From contig LSNW01000006.1 of assembly GCA_001566965.1 (NCBI GenBank), positions 1-64,000 on the forward strand: a stretch of DNA of 64,000 nucleotides, in the 5' to 3' direction. Numbering within the stretch: position 1 is the stretch's first letter; each line of letters begins with the position of its first letter. Source of the DNA: Methylothermaceae bacteria B42 (GTDB taxonomy: Bacteria; Pseudomonadota; Gammaproteobacteria; Methylococcales; Methylothermaceae). Under the pieces are notes generated by a model. It saw nothing but the letters and a program-made list of their open reading frames with translations, searched no databases and was not told the origin of the DNA. The translations under genes were made by a program, and so were the position numbers. Positions 54,637-64,000 of this stretch are shown here, piece by piece.

Positions 54637-55447
54637 CCTCCATCACTTCGACACTATCTCCCACCTTTAACCTTCCCTGCCCCTCGTGAATGGCATTTTG
54701 GCCAAACCAAGCCTCATTGCCGTGCTTACGGTACGAAAATAAAGTCTGGAGCGGTTCGCTACCGGTTTTCTCCCCGCTGTCAGGGTCGACTGTGGTGACG
54801 ACACACCGGGAACAAGGCTTGGCAATACGAAATGGAATGCCGCCAATGGCAATTCTTTTCCAGGCATCCTCTGCATAGGGCTGACAGCCCGAGACGACCA
54901 GATTGGGCCGGAAACGGCGCATGGAGACAGGTTCTGGCAAGCGGCTGTTGAGGTCGTCCAAAGATCCCTGGCCAATCAGCAAAAACGGATAGCCGTCGGA
55001 AAACGCGGTTTTCTCTCCCTTGCGGGCGTGTTTGAGATTGACTTGCCGGACTTCGTCGTCAGGGAACCAAACCAGCCGGCAAGGTTTGCCAATGGCTTCA
55101 CTCAACCATGCATCCACGGCAAGATCGACCAAAACCGCCTTGACATGGCTGCGCCAAACCGTCACTTCCTTACGGGATACCGCTTCCGGCGCGTTGGGAA
55201 CCTGCATTTCTCCCAATTGGGGATGATTCAAAGTCAATGCGCCGCTTCCCGGATCGATGGCGGTACCGATTTTAGCCATGTGAGGCAACTGGCGCTGGGT
55301 CAGAAAACGGCCATTTTGATCCACCACCATCCAGCGCCGGTCGAAACGCAGTCCGAAGCTATCCACTTCCCATGCCTGTACGGCAATGCCGCGCAGAGAT
55401 TTCACTGGATAAAGATACAGCTCGCTCAAGATTAAGTTATCACTCAT
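54617..55447 (-). CDS. MOSC domain protein (MOSC_N plus MOSC)
   Basis: The 276-residue protein has the MOSC N-terminal beta barrel (LSELYLYPVKSLRGIAVQAW, FDRRWMVVDQNGRFLTQRQL). The MOSC domain has DGYPFLLIGQGSLDDLNSRL, RFRPNLVVSGC and the conserved Cys in IAKPCSRCVVTTVDPDSG. MOSC proteins handle sulfur or molybdenum-cofactor chemistry (mARC/YcbX-type), possibly reducing N-hydroxylated compounds. Its start overlaps the fumC stop by 4 bases. Confidence 0.92.
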   Translation of the reverse strand: MSDNLILSELYLYPVKSLRGIAVQAWEVDSFGLRFDRRWMVVDQNGRFLTQRQLPHMAKIGTAIDPGSGALTLNHPQLGEMQVPNAPEAVSRKEVTVWRSHVKAVLVDLAVDAWLSEAIGKPCRLVWFPDDEVRQVNLKHARKGEKTAFSDGYPFLLIGQGSLDDLNSRLPEPVSMRRFRPNLVVSGCQPYAEDAWKRIAIGGIPFRIAKPCSRCVVTTVDPDSGEKTGSEPLQTLFSYRKHGNEAWFGQNAIHEGQGRLKVGDSVEVMEVNAKTP

Positions 55448-56835
55448 GCCCCAACAATGCCTCCTTCAGTCAAGCGTGTGGGATCCAGCAGTTTTTCCAG
55501 TTCCTGCCGGGATAAATCCGTCATTTCCGCCGCCACATCAATAATCGGCCGGCCTTCCTTGTAGGCTCTTTTTGCGATTTCAGCCGCCTTGGCATAACCG
55601 ACCACGGGATTCAGGGCGGTCACCAATATGGGGTTCTTGGCCAAAGGTTTGGCCAGATTTTCTTCCTTGACCTGAAATCCCCTCACCGCTTTATCCGCCA
55701 ATACCCTGGCGCCATGGCCAAGGATTTCGATACTTTGCAGCAAGTTATAGGCAATGACCGGCAACATCACATTCAGCTGAAAATTACCCGATTGCCCCGC
55801 GACAGTAATGGTTGCATCGTTGCCTATGACCTGGGCAGCCACCATGCAAACCGCCTCTGGAATCACGGGGTTGACCTTGCCCGGCATAATGGAGCTACCC
55901 GGTTGCAGGGCGGGCAATTCTATTTCCGCCAACCCAGCCAAGGGACCAGAATTCATCCAGCGCAGATCGTTACAGATTTTCATCAGGCTGACGGCGGTGG
56001 TTTTCAATTGTCCAGAAACCTCTACCGCGGTGTCCTGGCAACTTAGGCTTTCAAAAAAGGTGTCGTTAGGCTGGAAGGGAAAACCTGTCAGTTTGCCGAG
56101 CCTGGCCGCAAACCGGGGAGCAAACTTAGGATGCGCATTGATGCCGGTTCCCACCGCAGTGCCGCCTTGGGCGATTTTGTATAACCTTGGCAGACTGCTT
56201 TCAAGCCGTGCGCTATCGGAATCGACCTGCGCTTTCCAGCCGCTCAGCTCCTGTCCCAAACGGACCGGCATGGCGTCCATCAAATGGGTACGCCCGGTTT
56301 TGACAATGCCGTCCAGCGCTTGCGCGCGTTGCCCAATCATTTGGGATAAATGCGCCAGAGCCGGCAACAAATGATGGTGAATGCCCCGCACGGCGCTGAG
56401 ATGGATTGCGGTGGGAATGGTGTCATTACTGCTCTGGCTCATATTCACGTGATCGTTGGGATTGACCTTTTCCCCGCTGATTTGGCTGGCCAGATGGGCA
56501 ATGACCTCGTTGACATTCATGTTGGTGCTGGTGCCTGACCCAGTCTGGAATACATCCACGGGGAATTGGTCACGGTATTTGCCCTCTAGAATTTCTTGGG
56601 CCGCCTGCACAATGGCATTGGCAATCTTGCTGTCCAAAAGCCCTAAATCTTTATTGACTTCCGCCGCGGTACTTTTGATCAAGACCACCGCATCAATAAA
56701 CGCCGGCGGCATCCTAAGACCACTGATAGGGAAATTATTGACCGCTCTTTGGGTCTGGGCGCCGTACAAAGCGGTTTTTGGCACCTCCAGTTCCCCCATG
56801 CTGTCCCGCTCGATTCGAAATGCTTTTTCTGTCAT
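55444..56835 (-). CDS. fumC: Fumarate hydratase class II
   Basis: From the ATG at 56835 the 463-residue protein has FRIERDSMGELEVPKTALYG, QTGSGTSTNMNVNEVIAHLA, GRTHLMDAMPVRLGQELSGW and the catalytic Ser loop GSSIMPGKVNPVIPEAV. It interconverts fumarate and malate and is oxygen-stable. A longer frame to 56901 lacks ribosome-binding support. Hairpin copy E lies just upstream. Confidence 0.97.
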   Translation of the reverse strand: MTEKAFRIERDSMGELEVPKTALYGAQTQRAVNNFPISGLRMPPAFIDAVVLIKSTAAEVNKDLGLLDSKIANAIVQAAQEILEGKYRDQFPVDVFQTGSGTSTNMNVNEVIAHLASQISGEKVNPNDHVNMSQSSNDTIPTAIHLSAVRGIHHHLLPALAHLSQMIGQRAQALDGIVKTGRTHLMDAMPVRLGQELSGWKAQVDSDSARLESSLPRLYKIAQGGTAVGTGINAHPKFAPRFAARLGKLTGFPFQPNDTFFESLSCQDTAVEVSGQLKTTAVSLMKICNDLRWMNSGPLAGLAEIELPALQPGSSIMPGKVNPVIPEAVCMVAAQVIGNDATITVAGQSGNFQLNVMLPVIAYNLLQSIEILGHGARVLADKAVRGFQVKEENLAKPLAKNPILVTALNPVVGYAKAAEIAKRAYKEGRPIIDVAAEMTDLSRQELEKLLDPTRLTEGGIVGA

Positions 56836-56896
56836 CTCTATGAACCCAATTGATATTGATACTGTATATAACAGGAATTTTTGTCTGTAACTGTGC

Positions 56897-56997
56897 GGCA
56901 TTGGGGGAGGGTATTCGGGGTGTACGCGACCTGGATGGTCGCGTCCAAGCGCCCAGGGATGGGTTCTCAGCGTCCCCGAATACCTTCCCCCAATGCC
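56897..56997. repeat. Variable-arm hairpin element, copy E (fumC-rlmB gap)
   Basis: Arm 56897-56920 (GGCATTGGGGGAGGGTATTC then GGGG) pairs with 56974-56997 over 24 positions with one G-T wobble. The core has inner stem ACGCGACC-TGGAT-GGTCGCGT, then CAAGCGCCCAGGGATGGGTT and CTCAGCGT. The inner stem differs from copies A-D by paired changes. The last 10 codons and the stop of rlmB lie in this element. Confidence 0.88.
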
Positions 56998-57740
56998 CGA
57001 TGCTGATATTCACGCTGCCGCAGCGTTTCGTATAGCATTACTCCGGCAGCCACCGAAAGATTCAAGCTTTCCACCGCCCCCTTCATGGGCAGTTTAACCA
57101 AAAAATCGCAGGATTCCCGGGTCAACCGGCGCAGCCCCTTCCCTTCCGCCCCCATCACCAACGCCAACGGCCCGGATAAATCCGCGTCAAAAACCGTCTG
57201 CTCTGCCTCTCCTTCGGCGCCGGCAATCCAAATATTGGCGGCTTTTAGCTGTCGCAGTGTCCGGGCCAGATTGGTTACCCGGAATAAAGGTACGGTTTCG
57301 ACGGCGCCACTGGCCACTTTGCAAACGGTTGGCGTCAAGCCAACGGTCCGGTCCCTGGGTAAAATCACACCTGACACGCCCACGGCGTCACAGGTGCGAA
57401 GACACGCTCCTAAATTGTGAGGATCCTGAACCTGATCCAGCACCAAAAATAAAGGCTGTTTTACAGTTTCAATGAGTGCCTCCAAATCAGCTTCACCCAA
57501 CGCCTTGGGAGGAACGGTTTCCAGCACAACCCCCTGATGATGGCTATCCCCGGCGATTTGATCCAGGCGCTTACGATCAGCATTTTCGAGGGGAATGCCG
57601 CACGCCGCTATTTGCCGGCGCAGTTTTTCCAGCGCCGGATCCCGGCGCTGGGCATCCACCCAGGCGCGTATGACCCGTTCCGGCGCATGGCTCAAGACTG
57701 CCCGGGCAGAATGCAGGCCATATAAAACCTGCCGGCTCAT
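56967..57740 (-). CDS. rlmB: RlmB, 23S rRNA G2251 2'-O-methyltransferase
   Basis: The 257-residue SpoU family protein has an N-terminal substrate-binding domain (VLYGLHSARAVLSHAPERVI) and the SPOUT motifs LVLDQVQDPHNLGACLRTCDAVG, LALVMGAEGKGLRRLT and LPMKGAVESLNLSVAAGVML. Its start overlaps the rnr stop by 4 bases, so the two are coupled. The natural end is near LRQREYQH; the last residues (ALGEGIRGR) are encoded by hairpin copy E. Confidence 0.96.
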   Translation of the reverse strand: MSRQVLYGLHSARAVLSHAPERVIRAWVDAQRRDPALEKLRRQIAACGIPLENADRKRLDQIAGDSHHQGVVLETVPPKALGEADLEALIETVKQPLFLVLDQVQDPHNLGACLRTCDAVGVSGVILPRDRTVGLTPTVCKVASGAVETVPLFRVTNLARTLRQLKAANIWIAGAEGEAEQTVFDADLSGPLALVMGAEGKGLRRLTRESCDFLVKLPMKGAVESLNLSVAAGVMLYETLRQREYQHRALGEGIRGR

Positions 57741-60100
57741 GCCGCAGTCGCTTTTTTACGGCTGCTCCGCTTCCTGCGCCGGGATTTCGTCTGGGCCTTG
57801 CCGGGCTTGGGCGGGGCCAGCGGCGAAATCAATTCCAGATCAATTTTTCGTTCATCCAGATCCACCCGCGCCACTTTCACGGTAACCACGTCCCCTACCC
57901 GGTAGGTGATATGGGTCCGTTCACCCTTCAAACAATGCCTGACCGGATCGTAATGGTAGAAGTCCTGGCCCAGTGTAGCAATGTGAACCAGACCCTCCAC
58001 ATAGATTTCCTTGAGCTCCACAAAAAATCCGAAGGAAGTCACCGCAGAAATGACTCCTTCGAACTCCTCCCCCACCTTGTCTTGCATGTATTCACACTTG
58101 AGCCAGGCGATGACATCCCAGGTGGCTTCGTCAGCGCGCCGTTCGGTCATGGAGCAGTGTTCACCGATGGCCTTCAACTCGATTTCCGAGTAATCGAAAT
58201 CCTCAGGCTTACCGCCGCGCAGCACATGACGTATCGCCCGATGCACCAACAGATCGGGGTATCGGCGGATCGGGGAGGTGAAATGGGTGTAGGCATCCAA
58301 GGCCAAGCCGAAATGGCCTTTTTTCTCCGGACTGTAGATGGCCTGAGGCAAAGTTCGAAGCATCAGGGTTTGGATCAAATGGGCATCGGGACGTCCCTGG
58401 GCTTTTTTCAAGACCGCCATAAAATCACCTGGAGCCGGCTTATCACCACCTGACAGCTTTAATCCCAGTTCAGACAAAAATTGCCGCACATCCGCCACTT
58501 TTTCCGGGTCCGGACCTTCATGCACCCGGCGCAAATAGGGAATTTTCTTGCGATCCAAAAACCGGGCGGCGGCGGCATTGGCGGAAATCATGCACTCTTC
58601 AATCAACTTGTGGGCATCATTGCGTTCCACCCGCACAATTTTCTCAATCTTGCGGCCTTCGCCAAAAATGATTTTATATTCATCGGTATCAAAATCCATG
58701 GCGCCGCGCTTTTCTCTCTGCGCCCTAAGCGCCTGATAAGCCTTGTAGAGGTTTTCCAGGTGCGGCAACAGTGCCTGGTATTTTTTGCGCACCGACTTCT
58801 TTTTATCCACTAGCATGGCGGCCACTTCGGTATAGGTCAGCCGCGCATGGGAACGCATGACACCTTCAAAGAATTTGGACCGGATCACCCGCCCCTCCCG
58901 ATTGATCATCATCTCACAGACCATGCACAACCGATCTTCGTGGGGGTTGAGAGAGCACAGGCCTGTGGAGAGCACTTCGGGCAACATGGGAATCACTTGC
59001 TGGGGAAAATAGACCGAGTTGCCCCGCTTCAAGGCTTCTTCGTCAATGGCCATTTCAGGCTGGACGTAGTGGGACACATCGGCAATGGCCACCAAAACCC
59101 GCCATCCCTTGGGTGTTGGCTGGCAAAATACCGCATCGTCAAAGTCTCGGGCATCTTCGCCGTCTATTGTGACCAAAGGCAGTTGACGCAGGTCTACCCG
59201 GCCTTGCTTGGCTTTTTCCGGTACTTTTTTACCAAACTGCCTGGCTTCTTCCAGGACTGCTTCAGGCCATTCACAGGGAATATCGAAGGCATGAATTGCC
59301 ACTTCGATCTCCATGCCAGGGGCCATGTGTTCCCCCAGCACCTCGATGATCCGGCCGATGGGGCGCTGGCGTTTGGAAGGTTGTTCGAGGATTTCCGCGA
59401 CGACTATTTGGCCGGGCTTGGCGCCATTAATGTGTTCTTGAGGAATCAGAATATCTTGGGTAATCCGTTTATTGTCGGGAATGACATAGGCCACCCCGCC
59501 TTCCACAAACAAACGGCCCACCACCCGCTGGGTATTGCGTTCCAGCACTTCTACAATGCTGGCTTCTTTGCGTCCCCGGCGATCAATGCCGCGGACGCAA
59601 ACCACTACTTTGTCACCGTGGATTACCGAACGCATTTCCCGGGGTGATAAAAACAGGTCTTCTTCTCCTACTTCTGGCTTCAAAAAGCCAAAACCGTCAG
59701 GGTGTCCTATTACCCGGCCGGTAATTAAATCCCGCAGGTTAATCAGGCAATACCTGCCCTTCCGATTGCGTAGGAGTTGCCCGTCGCGTTCCATGGCTTT
59801 CAGACGCCGCTCCAGGGATTCACGATCAATTTCATCGTGGACTCCAAGGGTCTCCGCAATTTCTTCAAAAGATAGAGGGATGCCTTTTTCTTCGAGTACC
59901 GAAAGAATTAACTCCCGGCTGGGGATGGGACGCTCGTATTTGCGCGCCTCTCTTTTGGCTTGAGGATCTGGAATTTTGAACTGGCGTGGTTTGGCGGAAT
60001 GAGAAGCCGAAGCTTGTTTGGTCTTTATATGCTTCTCACTTTTGTTTTTCTTGGATTTTTTCTTTTTTTCGTTTTTGCTATTTTTTGAGGGCCTGGCCAT
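57737..60100 (-). CDS. rnr: Ribonuclease R
   Basis: The 787-residue protein has a Lys-rich N-terminus, a winged helix (ELILSVLEEKGIPLSFEEIA), cold-shock OB domains (GRVIGHPDGFGFLKPE), the RNB catalytic domain (LPLVTIDGEDARDFDDAVFC with the Asp cluster) and the S1 domain (EFEGVISAVTSFGFFVELKE). The tail is Lys/Arg-rich (TKSRRRKRSSRKKA). It degrades structured RNA 3' to 5'. It is first in a leftward pair with rlmB. Confidence 0.98.
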   Translation of the reverse strand: MARPSKNSKNEKKKKSKKNKSEKHIKTKQASASHSAKPRQFKIPDPQAKREARKYERPIPSRELILSVLEEKGIPLSFEEIAETLGVHDEIDRESLERRLKAMERDGQLLRNRKGRYCLINLRDLITGRVIGHPDGFGFLKPEVGEEDLFLSPREMRSVIHGDKVVVCVRGIDRRGRKEASIVEVLERNTQRVVGRLFVEGGVAYVIPDNKRITQDILIPQEHINGAKPGQIVVAEILEQPSKRQRPIGRIIEVLGEHMAPGMEIEVAIHAFDIPCEWPEAVLEEARQFGKKVPEKAKQGRVDLRQLPLVTIDGEDARDFDDAVFCQPTPKGWRVLVAIADVSHYVQPEMAIDEEALKRGNSVYFPQQVIPMLPEVLSTGLCSLNPHEDRLCMVCEMMINREGRVIRSKFFEGVMRSHARLTYTEVAAMLVDKKKSVRKKYQALLPHLENLYKAYQALRAQREKRGAMDFDTDEYKIIFGEGRKIEKIVRVERNDAHKLIEECMISANAAAARFLDRKKIPYLRRVHEGPDPEKVADVRQFLSELGLKLSGGDKPAPGDFMAVLKKAQGRPDAHLIQTLMLRTLPQAIYSPEKKGHFGLALDAYTHFTSPIRRYPDLLVHRAIRHVLRGGKPEDFDYSEIELKAIGEHCSMTERRADEATWDVIAWLKCEYMQDKVGEEFEGVISAVTSFGFFVELKEIYVEGLVHIATLGQDFYHYDPVRHCLKGERTHITYRVGDVVTVKVARVDLDERKIDLELISPLAPPKPGKAQTKSRRRKRSSRKKATAA

Positions 60101-60126
60101 ATCACTTATTGGGTAAATTATCTAGG

Positions 60127-60155
60127 TTGACATACTAACACGGAAAAGATATATT
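60127..60155 (+). promoter_or_regulatory. Sigma-70 promoter of tRNA-Leu
   Basis: TTGACA (60127-60132), 17 bp, then TATATT (60150-60155), 10 bp before the tRNA 5' end. This is a near-perfect vegetative promoter. Confidence 0.85.
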
Positions 60156-60165
60156 TTTTGGCTTG

Positions 60166-60252
60166 GCCGAGGTGGCGGAACTGGTAGACGCGCATGGTTC
60201 AGGTCCATGTGGGGGAAACCCCGTGGAGGTTCAAGTCCTCTCCTCGGCACCA
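60166..60252 (+). tRNA. tRNA-Leu(CAG)
   Basis: The 87-nt class II tRNA has acceptor stem GCCGAGG/CCTCGGC with encoded ACCA end. The D-arm contains GGTGGCGGAACTGGTAGACGC, the anticodon loop TTCAGGT gives anticodon CAG, a long variable arm follows (TGTGGGGGAAACCCCGTG), and GGTTCAAGTCC is the T-arm. It reads CUG codons. It lies between rnr and purA on the opposite strand. Nothing else was seen in 60253-60472. Confidence 0.97.
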
Positions 60253-60472
60253 CTATAAAATTCTCTTTTTGAAAGTTAAATCCCTTTGGCTTTGCTTTGG
60301 CAAACCTGCCATAAAAACCCTCTGCCAACCGGAAAGAGAATTAATCAGCAGATAAATAATGTGCCTGTTTTCCCTTCACAAGACACTGTTAACCCGTCTC
60401 TAGGGCCGACCATCCGCCTACGGAAGGGATGCCGACCCACCTCAGTAGCATCCAGCAAAACCTCTTGTCTTT

Positions 60473-61765
<1,293 letters not shown>

Positions 61766-61885
61766 TTACCAATATTCACATTAAAGTTCAGTAATTTCTT
61801 TCACGCCTATAAAAGCTTGGCACCTTGACTGCGCTAAGTTTATGGGCAAAATTATTTACTGATGTTACGCACTTGCCCGGAATGC

Positions 61886-62063
61886 CCTCTCCCACAGGGA
61901 GAGGGGAGGCAGCACTTGGTTTTACGCCGCTCCCATCGTTATAGATGAAGGCTAGAAAACAGTCCATTCCCTTCCTCGCCGGCACGGCAGGGTCAGGGAA
62001 TCCACCCTTGCCCTCTCCCCCGCAAGCGGGGGAGGGCTGGGGAGGGGGAGGATAACACGGAAT
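61886..62063. repeat. GC-rich palindromic repeats between hisZ and purA
   Basis: CCCTCTCCCACAGGGAGAGG (61886-61905) and CCCTCTCCCCCGCAAGCGGG followed by GGAGGG (about 62013-62038) belong to the same dispersed families as at 4.9-5.1 and 42.4 kb. No gene was found in 61766-62081. Confidence 0.75.
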
Positions 62064-62081
62064 GAACGTGCGTAACATCAG

Positions 62082-63272
62082 TTATTTAGATACCACTTCC
62101 CAGCCATTTTCCCCCGGCACCAATTGATAATGACAGTCAATGTTGTCGGCTTCGCAATTAGGAAGTGCTTGAATCACTTGCCACCCCTGTTGTCGAAGCT
62201 GATGCACCTTATCCAGTAAATCAGGGTCGTCTATCGGCGGCGCAAGGACGCGTTTGGACTCTGGCATTTCAAGCGCCGAACTGTACCGTAACAAAAGTTT
62301 TAGGTCCGTACTGAAACCTACCGCAGGCCGGGCTCTGCCAAAGGCTTTTCCAATAGCGTCATAGCGTCCGCCACGGGCGATTTCCTTGCCAAATCCAGGC
62401 ACTAACGCAGCGAAAACAAGGCCGGTGTGATAATGATATCCGCGCAGTTCAGCCAAATCGAAATGAACGGGAAGGCTTGGAAGCCGATTTCTCAAATTCA
62501 GGGCTGTCGTTTCGAGCATAGCGATGGCATGACTCACAGTATCGCTGGCATGGGCAAGGGTTTTTCGCGCCTGGGTCAAAACCTCGAATGAACCATTCAG
62601 GTCTACCAAAGCAACCAACATTTCCTTGATTGCAGAGGGGCAATCGTAATCCTGCAAAAATTCCACCAAGTCCGGCTTGGATTTGCGCTGTAAAATTGCG
62701 AACAAGCTTTCTTCGTCTTGGCAATCCAAACCAGCTTGGCCGGCAAGGCTGCGATAGATTCCAACGTGTCCCAAATCCAAATGAACATTCAGCACGCCGG
62801 CTTGGGCCAAAGTTTCCAGCATTAAACGAATCACTTCCAAATCCGCCTCGATATCCGAGCAACCATAAAGCTCCGCCCCAATTTGCATAGGACTACGGGA
62901 GGTATCCAAAGCATCGCCATAGGCATGGAGCACCGGCCCTGCATAACAAAGCCGCGTCGGCCCTTCTCGCTTCAGATTATGGGCATCGATGCGGGCCACC
63001 TGAGGCGTCATATCGGCCCGAAGCCCAAGCAACCGGCCACTGGCAGGATCGCTCAGTTTAAAGGTTTGCATCTCCAGATCATGGCCCGCGCCAATCAAGA
63101 GCGAATCTAAGAATTCGATCAAGGGTGGGATGACCTGCTCATAACCCCATGACGCAAACGCGTCGAGCAACCGCCTGCGAAGTAGCTCTATCCGCTGGGC
63201 CTCACTGGGCAACAACTCTTCGATGCCATCTGGCAAGAGCCAACGTTCCACCGGCAAATGATGAATAGCCAT
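62082..63272 (-). CDS. hisZ: HisZ, ATP phosphoribosyltransferase regulatory subunit
   Basis: The 396-residue protein resembles histidyl-tRNA synthetase: WLLPDGIEELLPSEAQRIEL, GYEQVIPPLIEFLDSLLIGA, LGLRADMTPQVARIDAHNLK, and LRGYHYHTGLVFAALVPGFG then KEIARGGRYDAIGKAFGRAR. It lacks the anticodon-binding domain, as HisZ does. HisZ activates a short-form HisG, which is not in the window. Confidence 0.95.
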   Translation of the reverse strand: MAIHHLPVERWLLPDGIEELLPSEAQRIELLRRRLLDAFASWGYEQVIPPLIEFLDSLLIGAGHDLEMQTFKLSDPASGRLLGLRADMTPQVARIDAHNLKREGPTRLCYAGPVLHAYGDALDTSRSPMQIGAELYGCSDIEADLEVIRLMLETLAQAGVLNVHLDLGHVGIYRSLAGQAGLDCQDEESLFAILQRKSKPDLVEFLQDYDCPSAIKEMLVALVDLNGSFEVLTQARKTLAHASDTVSHAIAMLETTALNLRNRLPSLPVHFDLAELRGYHYHTGLVFAALVPGFGKEIARGGRYDAIGKAFGRARPAVGFSTDLKLLLRYSSALEMPESKRVLAPPIDDPDLLDKVHQLRQQGWQVIQALPNCEADNIDCHYQLVPGENGWEVVSK

Positions 63273-63365
63273 AGGCTTTGATTATCTCAGACGCAGATCT
63301 AACTGCCTAACAAACAAACATAAAAGACACAGAGGAATGGGCCGGGGGATCCCGGCCCTGACCCG

Positions 63366-64000
63366 TTACTTCTGTACCGGTTTGGCGTGTTTGAAGTACT
63401 TGAAGAAGTCTGAGGTAGGCTCAAGAATAATCATGTCGCCTTCCTGGGAAAAAGTCTTCTGATAAGCACTCAGACTCCGGTAGAAGGAATAGAACTCACG
63501 GTTCTTATCGAAAGCCTTGGCATAAATATCCGCCGCCACGGCATCCCCTTCACCTCGAGTCTTTTCCGCATCGCGTAACGCTTCCGCCACAATGACTTCT
63601 CTCTGGCGATCTGCATCCGCGCGAATTCGTTCCGCCGCTTCCATACCTTGAGATCGGAATTCCCGCGCTACCCGGGCCCGTTCTGATTCCATCCGCCGGT
63701 ACACCGAACTGGAAACCTGGGGCGGCAGATCAATCCGTTTGATGCGGATATCAATGATGTTAATCCCCAATCGGTCCGCAATGGGCTTGGTAGCCTTTAG
63801 CAGGATCTGACGGATAGCTTCGCGGTCAGTCGCCACTAATTGACGAATGGTGCGTTTCCCAAACTCGCTGCGTAGTTCATCCTTGATGATCTGGTCCAAG
63901 CGAATGTTCGCCTGCCTGGGATCGCCTCCCACTGTAATGTAAAAGGTCTTGACGTTATTCACCCGCCATTTGACGAAAGAATCCACAATTACGTTTTTCT
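63366..64000 (-). CDS. hflC: HflC, FtsH protease modulator (5' end outside window)
   Basis: The C-terminal 211 codons of HflC are present: VIVDSFVKWRVNNVKTFYIT then VGGD, ELRSEFGKRTIRQLVATDRE, GINIIDIRIKRIDLPPQVSS, and the coiled region MESERARVAREFRSQGMEAA. The end is KRV-like DMIILEPTSDFFKYFKHAKP. With HflK it forms the SPFH cage around FtsH on the periplasmic side. The frame is open to the window edge, so hflK is probably next. Confidence 0.96.
   Translation of the reverse strand, partial: KNVIVDSFVKWRVNNVKTFYITVGGDPRQANIRLDQIIKDELRSEFGKRTIRQLVATDREAIRQILLKATKPIADRLGINIIDIRIKRIDLPPQVSSSVYRRMESERARVAREFRSQGMEAAERIRADADRQREVIVAEALRDAEKTRGEGDAVAADIYAKAFDKNREFYSFYRSLSAYQKTFSQEGDMIILEPTSDFFKYFKHAKPVQK

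Overview
The window is a piece of a gammaproteobacterial chromosome. A complete pqqABCDE operon, a CIRCE-controlled groESL operon, a classical flgBCDEFGHIJKL operon and the hflC-hisZ-purA and rnr-rlmB blocks together point to an obligate or facultative methylotroph, most plausibly a Methylococcales methanotroph. That lineage call is inference; no methane monooxygenase or 16S gene is in view.

Layout from left to right. (1) 1-9412: a type III (Csm-like) CRISPR-Cas region read leftwards. It holds a partial cas10, a CARF-winged-helix gene of the NE0113 family, cas6, an unrelated Uma2 gene, a degraded toxin-antitoxin pair, a 12-repeat array, and a compact five-gene adaptation operon. That operon encodes a membrane protein with a SAVED-like domain, Cas2, Cas1, a Cas1-like protein without the catalytic residues, and a second Cas2. 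(2) 9500-17800: a MITE-like repeat, small hypothetical genes, a four-gene tungsten-type aldehyde:ferredoxin oxidoreductase operon with its own MoaD-like protein, and a three-gene RiPP cluster (Cys-rich precursor, DUF692 enzyme, DUF2063 partner) of the bufferin/methanobactin-like type. (3) 17231-22768: housekeeping genes (CDP-alcohol phosphatidyltransferase, purM, TRL-like lipoprotein, acyP, groESL, a MoeB/HesA-like E1 enzyme). (4) 22986-30292: an exoprotein island with three large secreted proteins that each end in a double dockerin-like calcium-binding module, plus a small VPLP-CTERM protein whose body may be cohesin-like. A perfect FNR-type site lies in the divergent promoter region. (5) 30451-33748: pqqABCDE.

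(6) 33805-49225: flagellar and chemotaxis genes (ycgR, flgN, flgM, flgA, cheV, cheR, flgB to flgL) with recognisable sigma-28 (flgM) and sigma-54 (flgB) promoters. (7) 49496-64000: a LysM-FecR protein and a CHASE2-PAS-GGDEF-EAL protein, a PagL-like lipid A deacylase, MOSC protein, fumC, rlmB, rnr, tRNA-Leu(CAG) with its promoter, purA, hisZ and the 3' part of hflC.

The most unusual feature is scattered through the window. It is a family of about 100-bp hairpin elements (seven copies; five clear, two diverged) that share a conserved core of about 50 bp, while the outer arms differ completely in sequence from copy to copy yet are self-complementary within each copy. An inner stem in the core also varies with compensatory changes. 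Four of the gaps in the flagellar region that exceed about 100 bp carry one, one copy supplies the C-terminus of RlmB, and one lies directly upstream of flgH. I do not recognise a named family for it. A second, commoner family of GC-rich palindromes (CCCTCTCCC...GGGAGAGGG) occurs at about 4.9-5.1, 42.4 and 61.9 kb.
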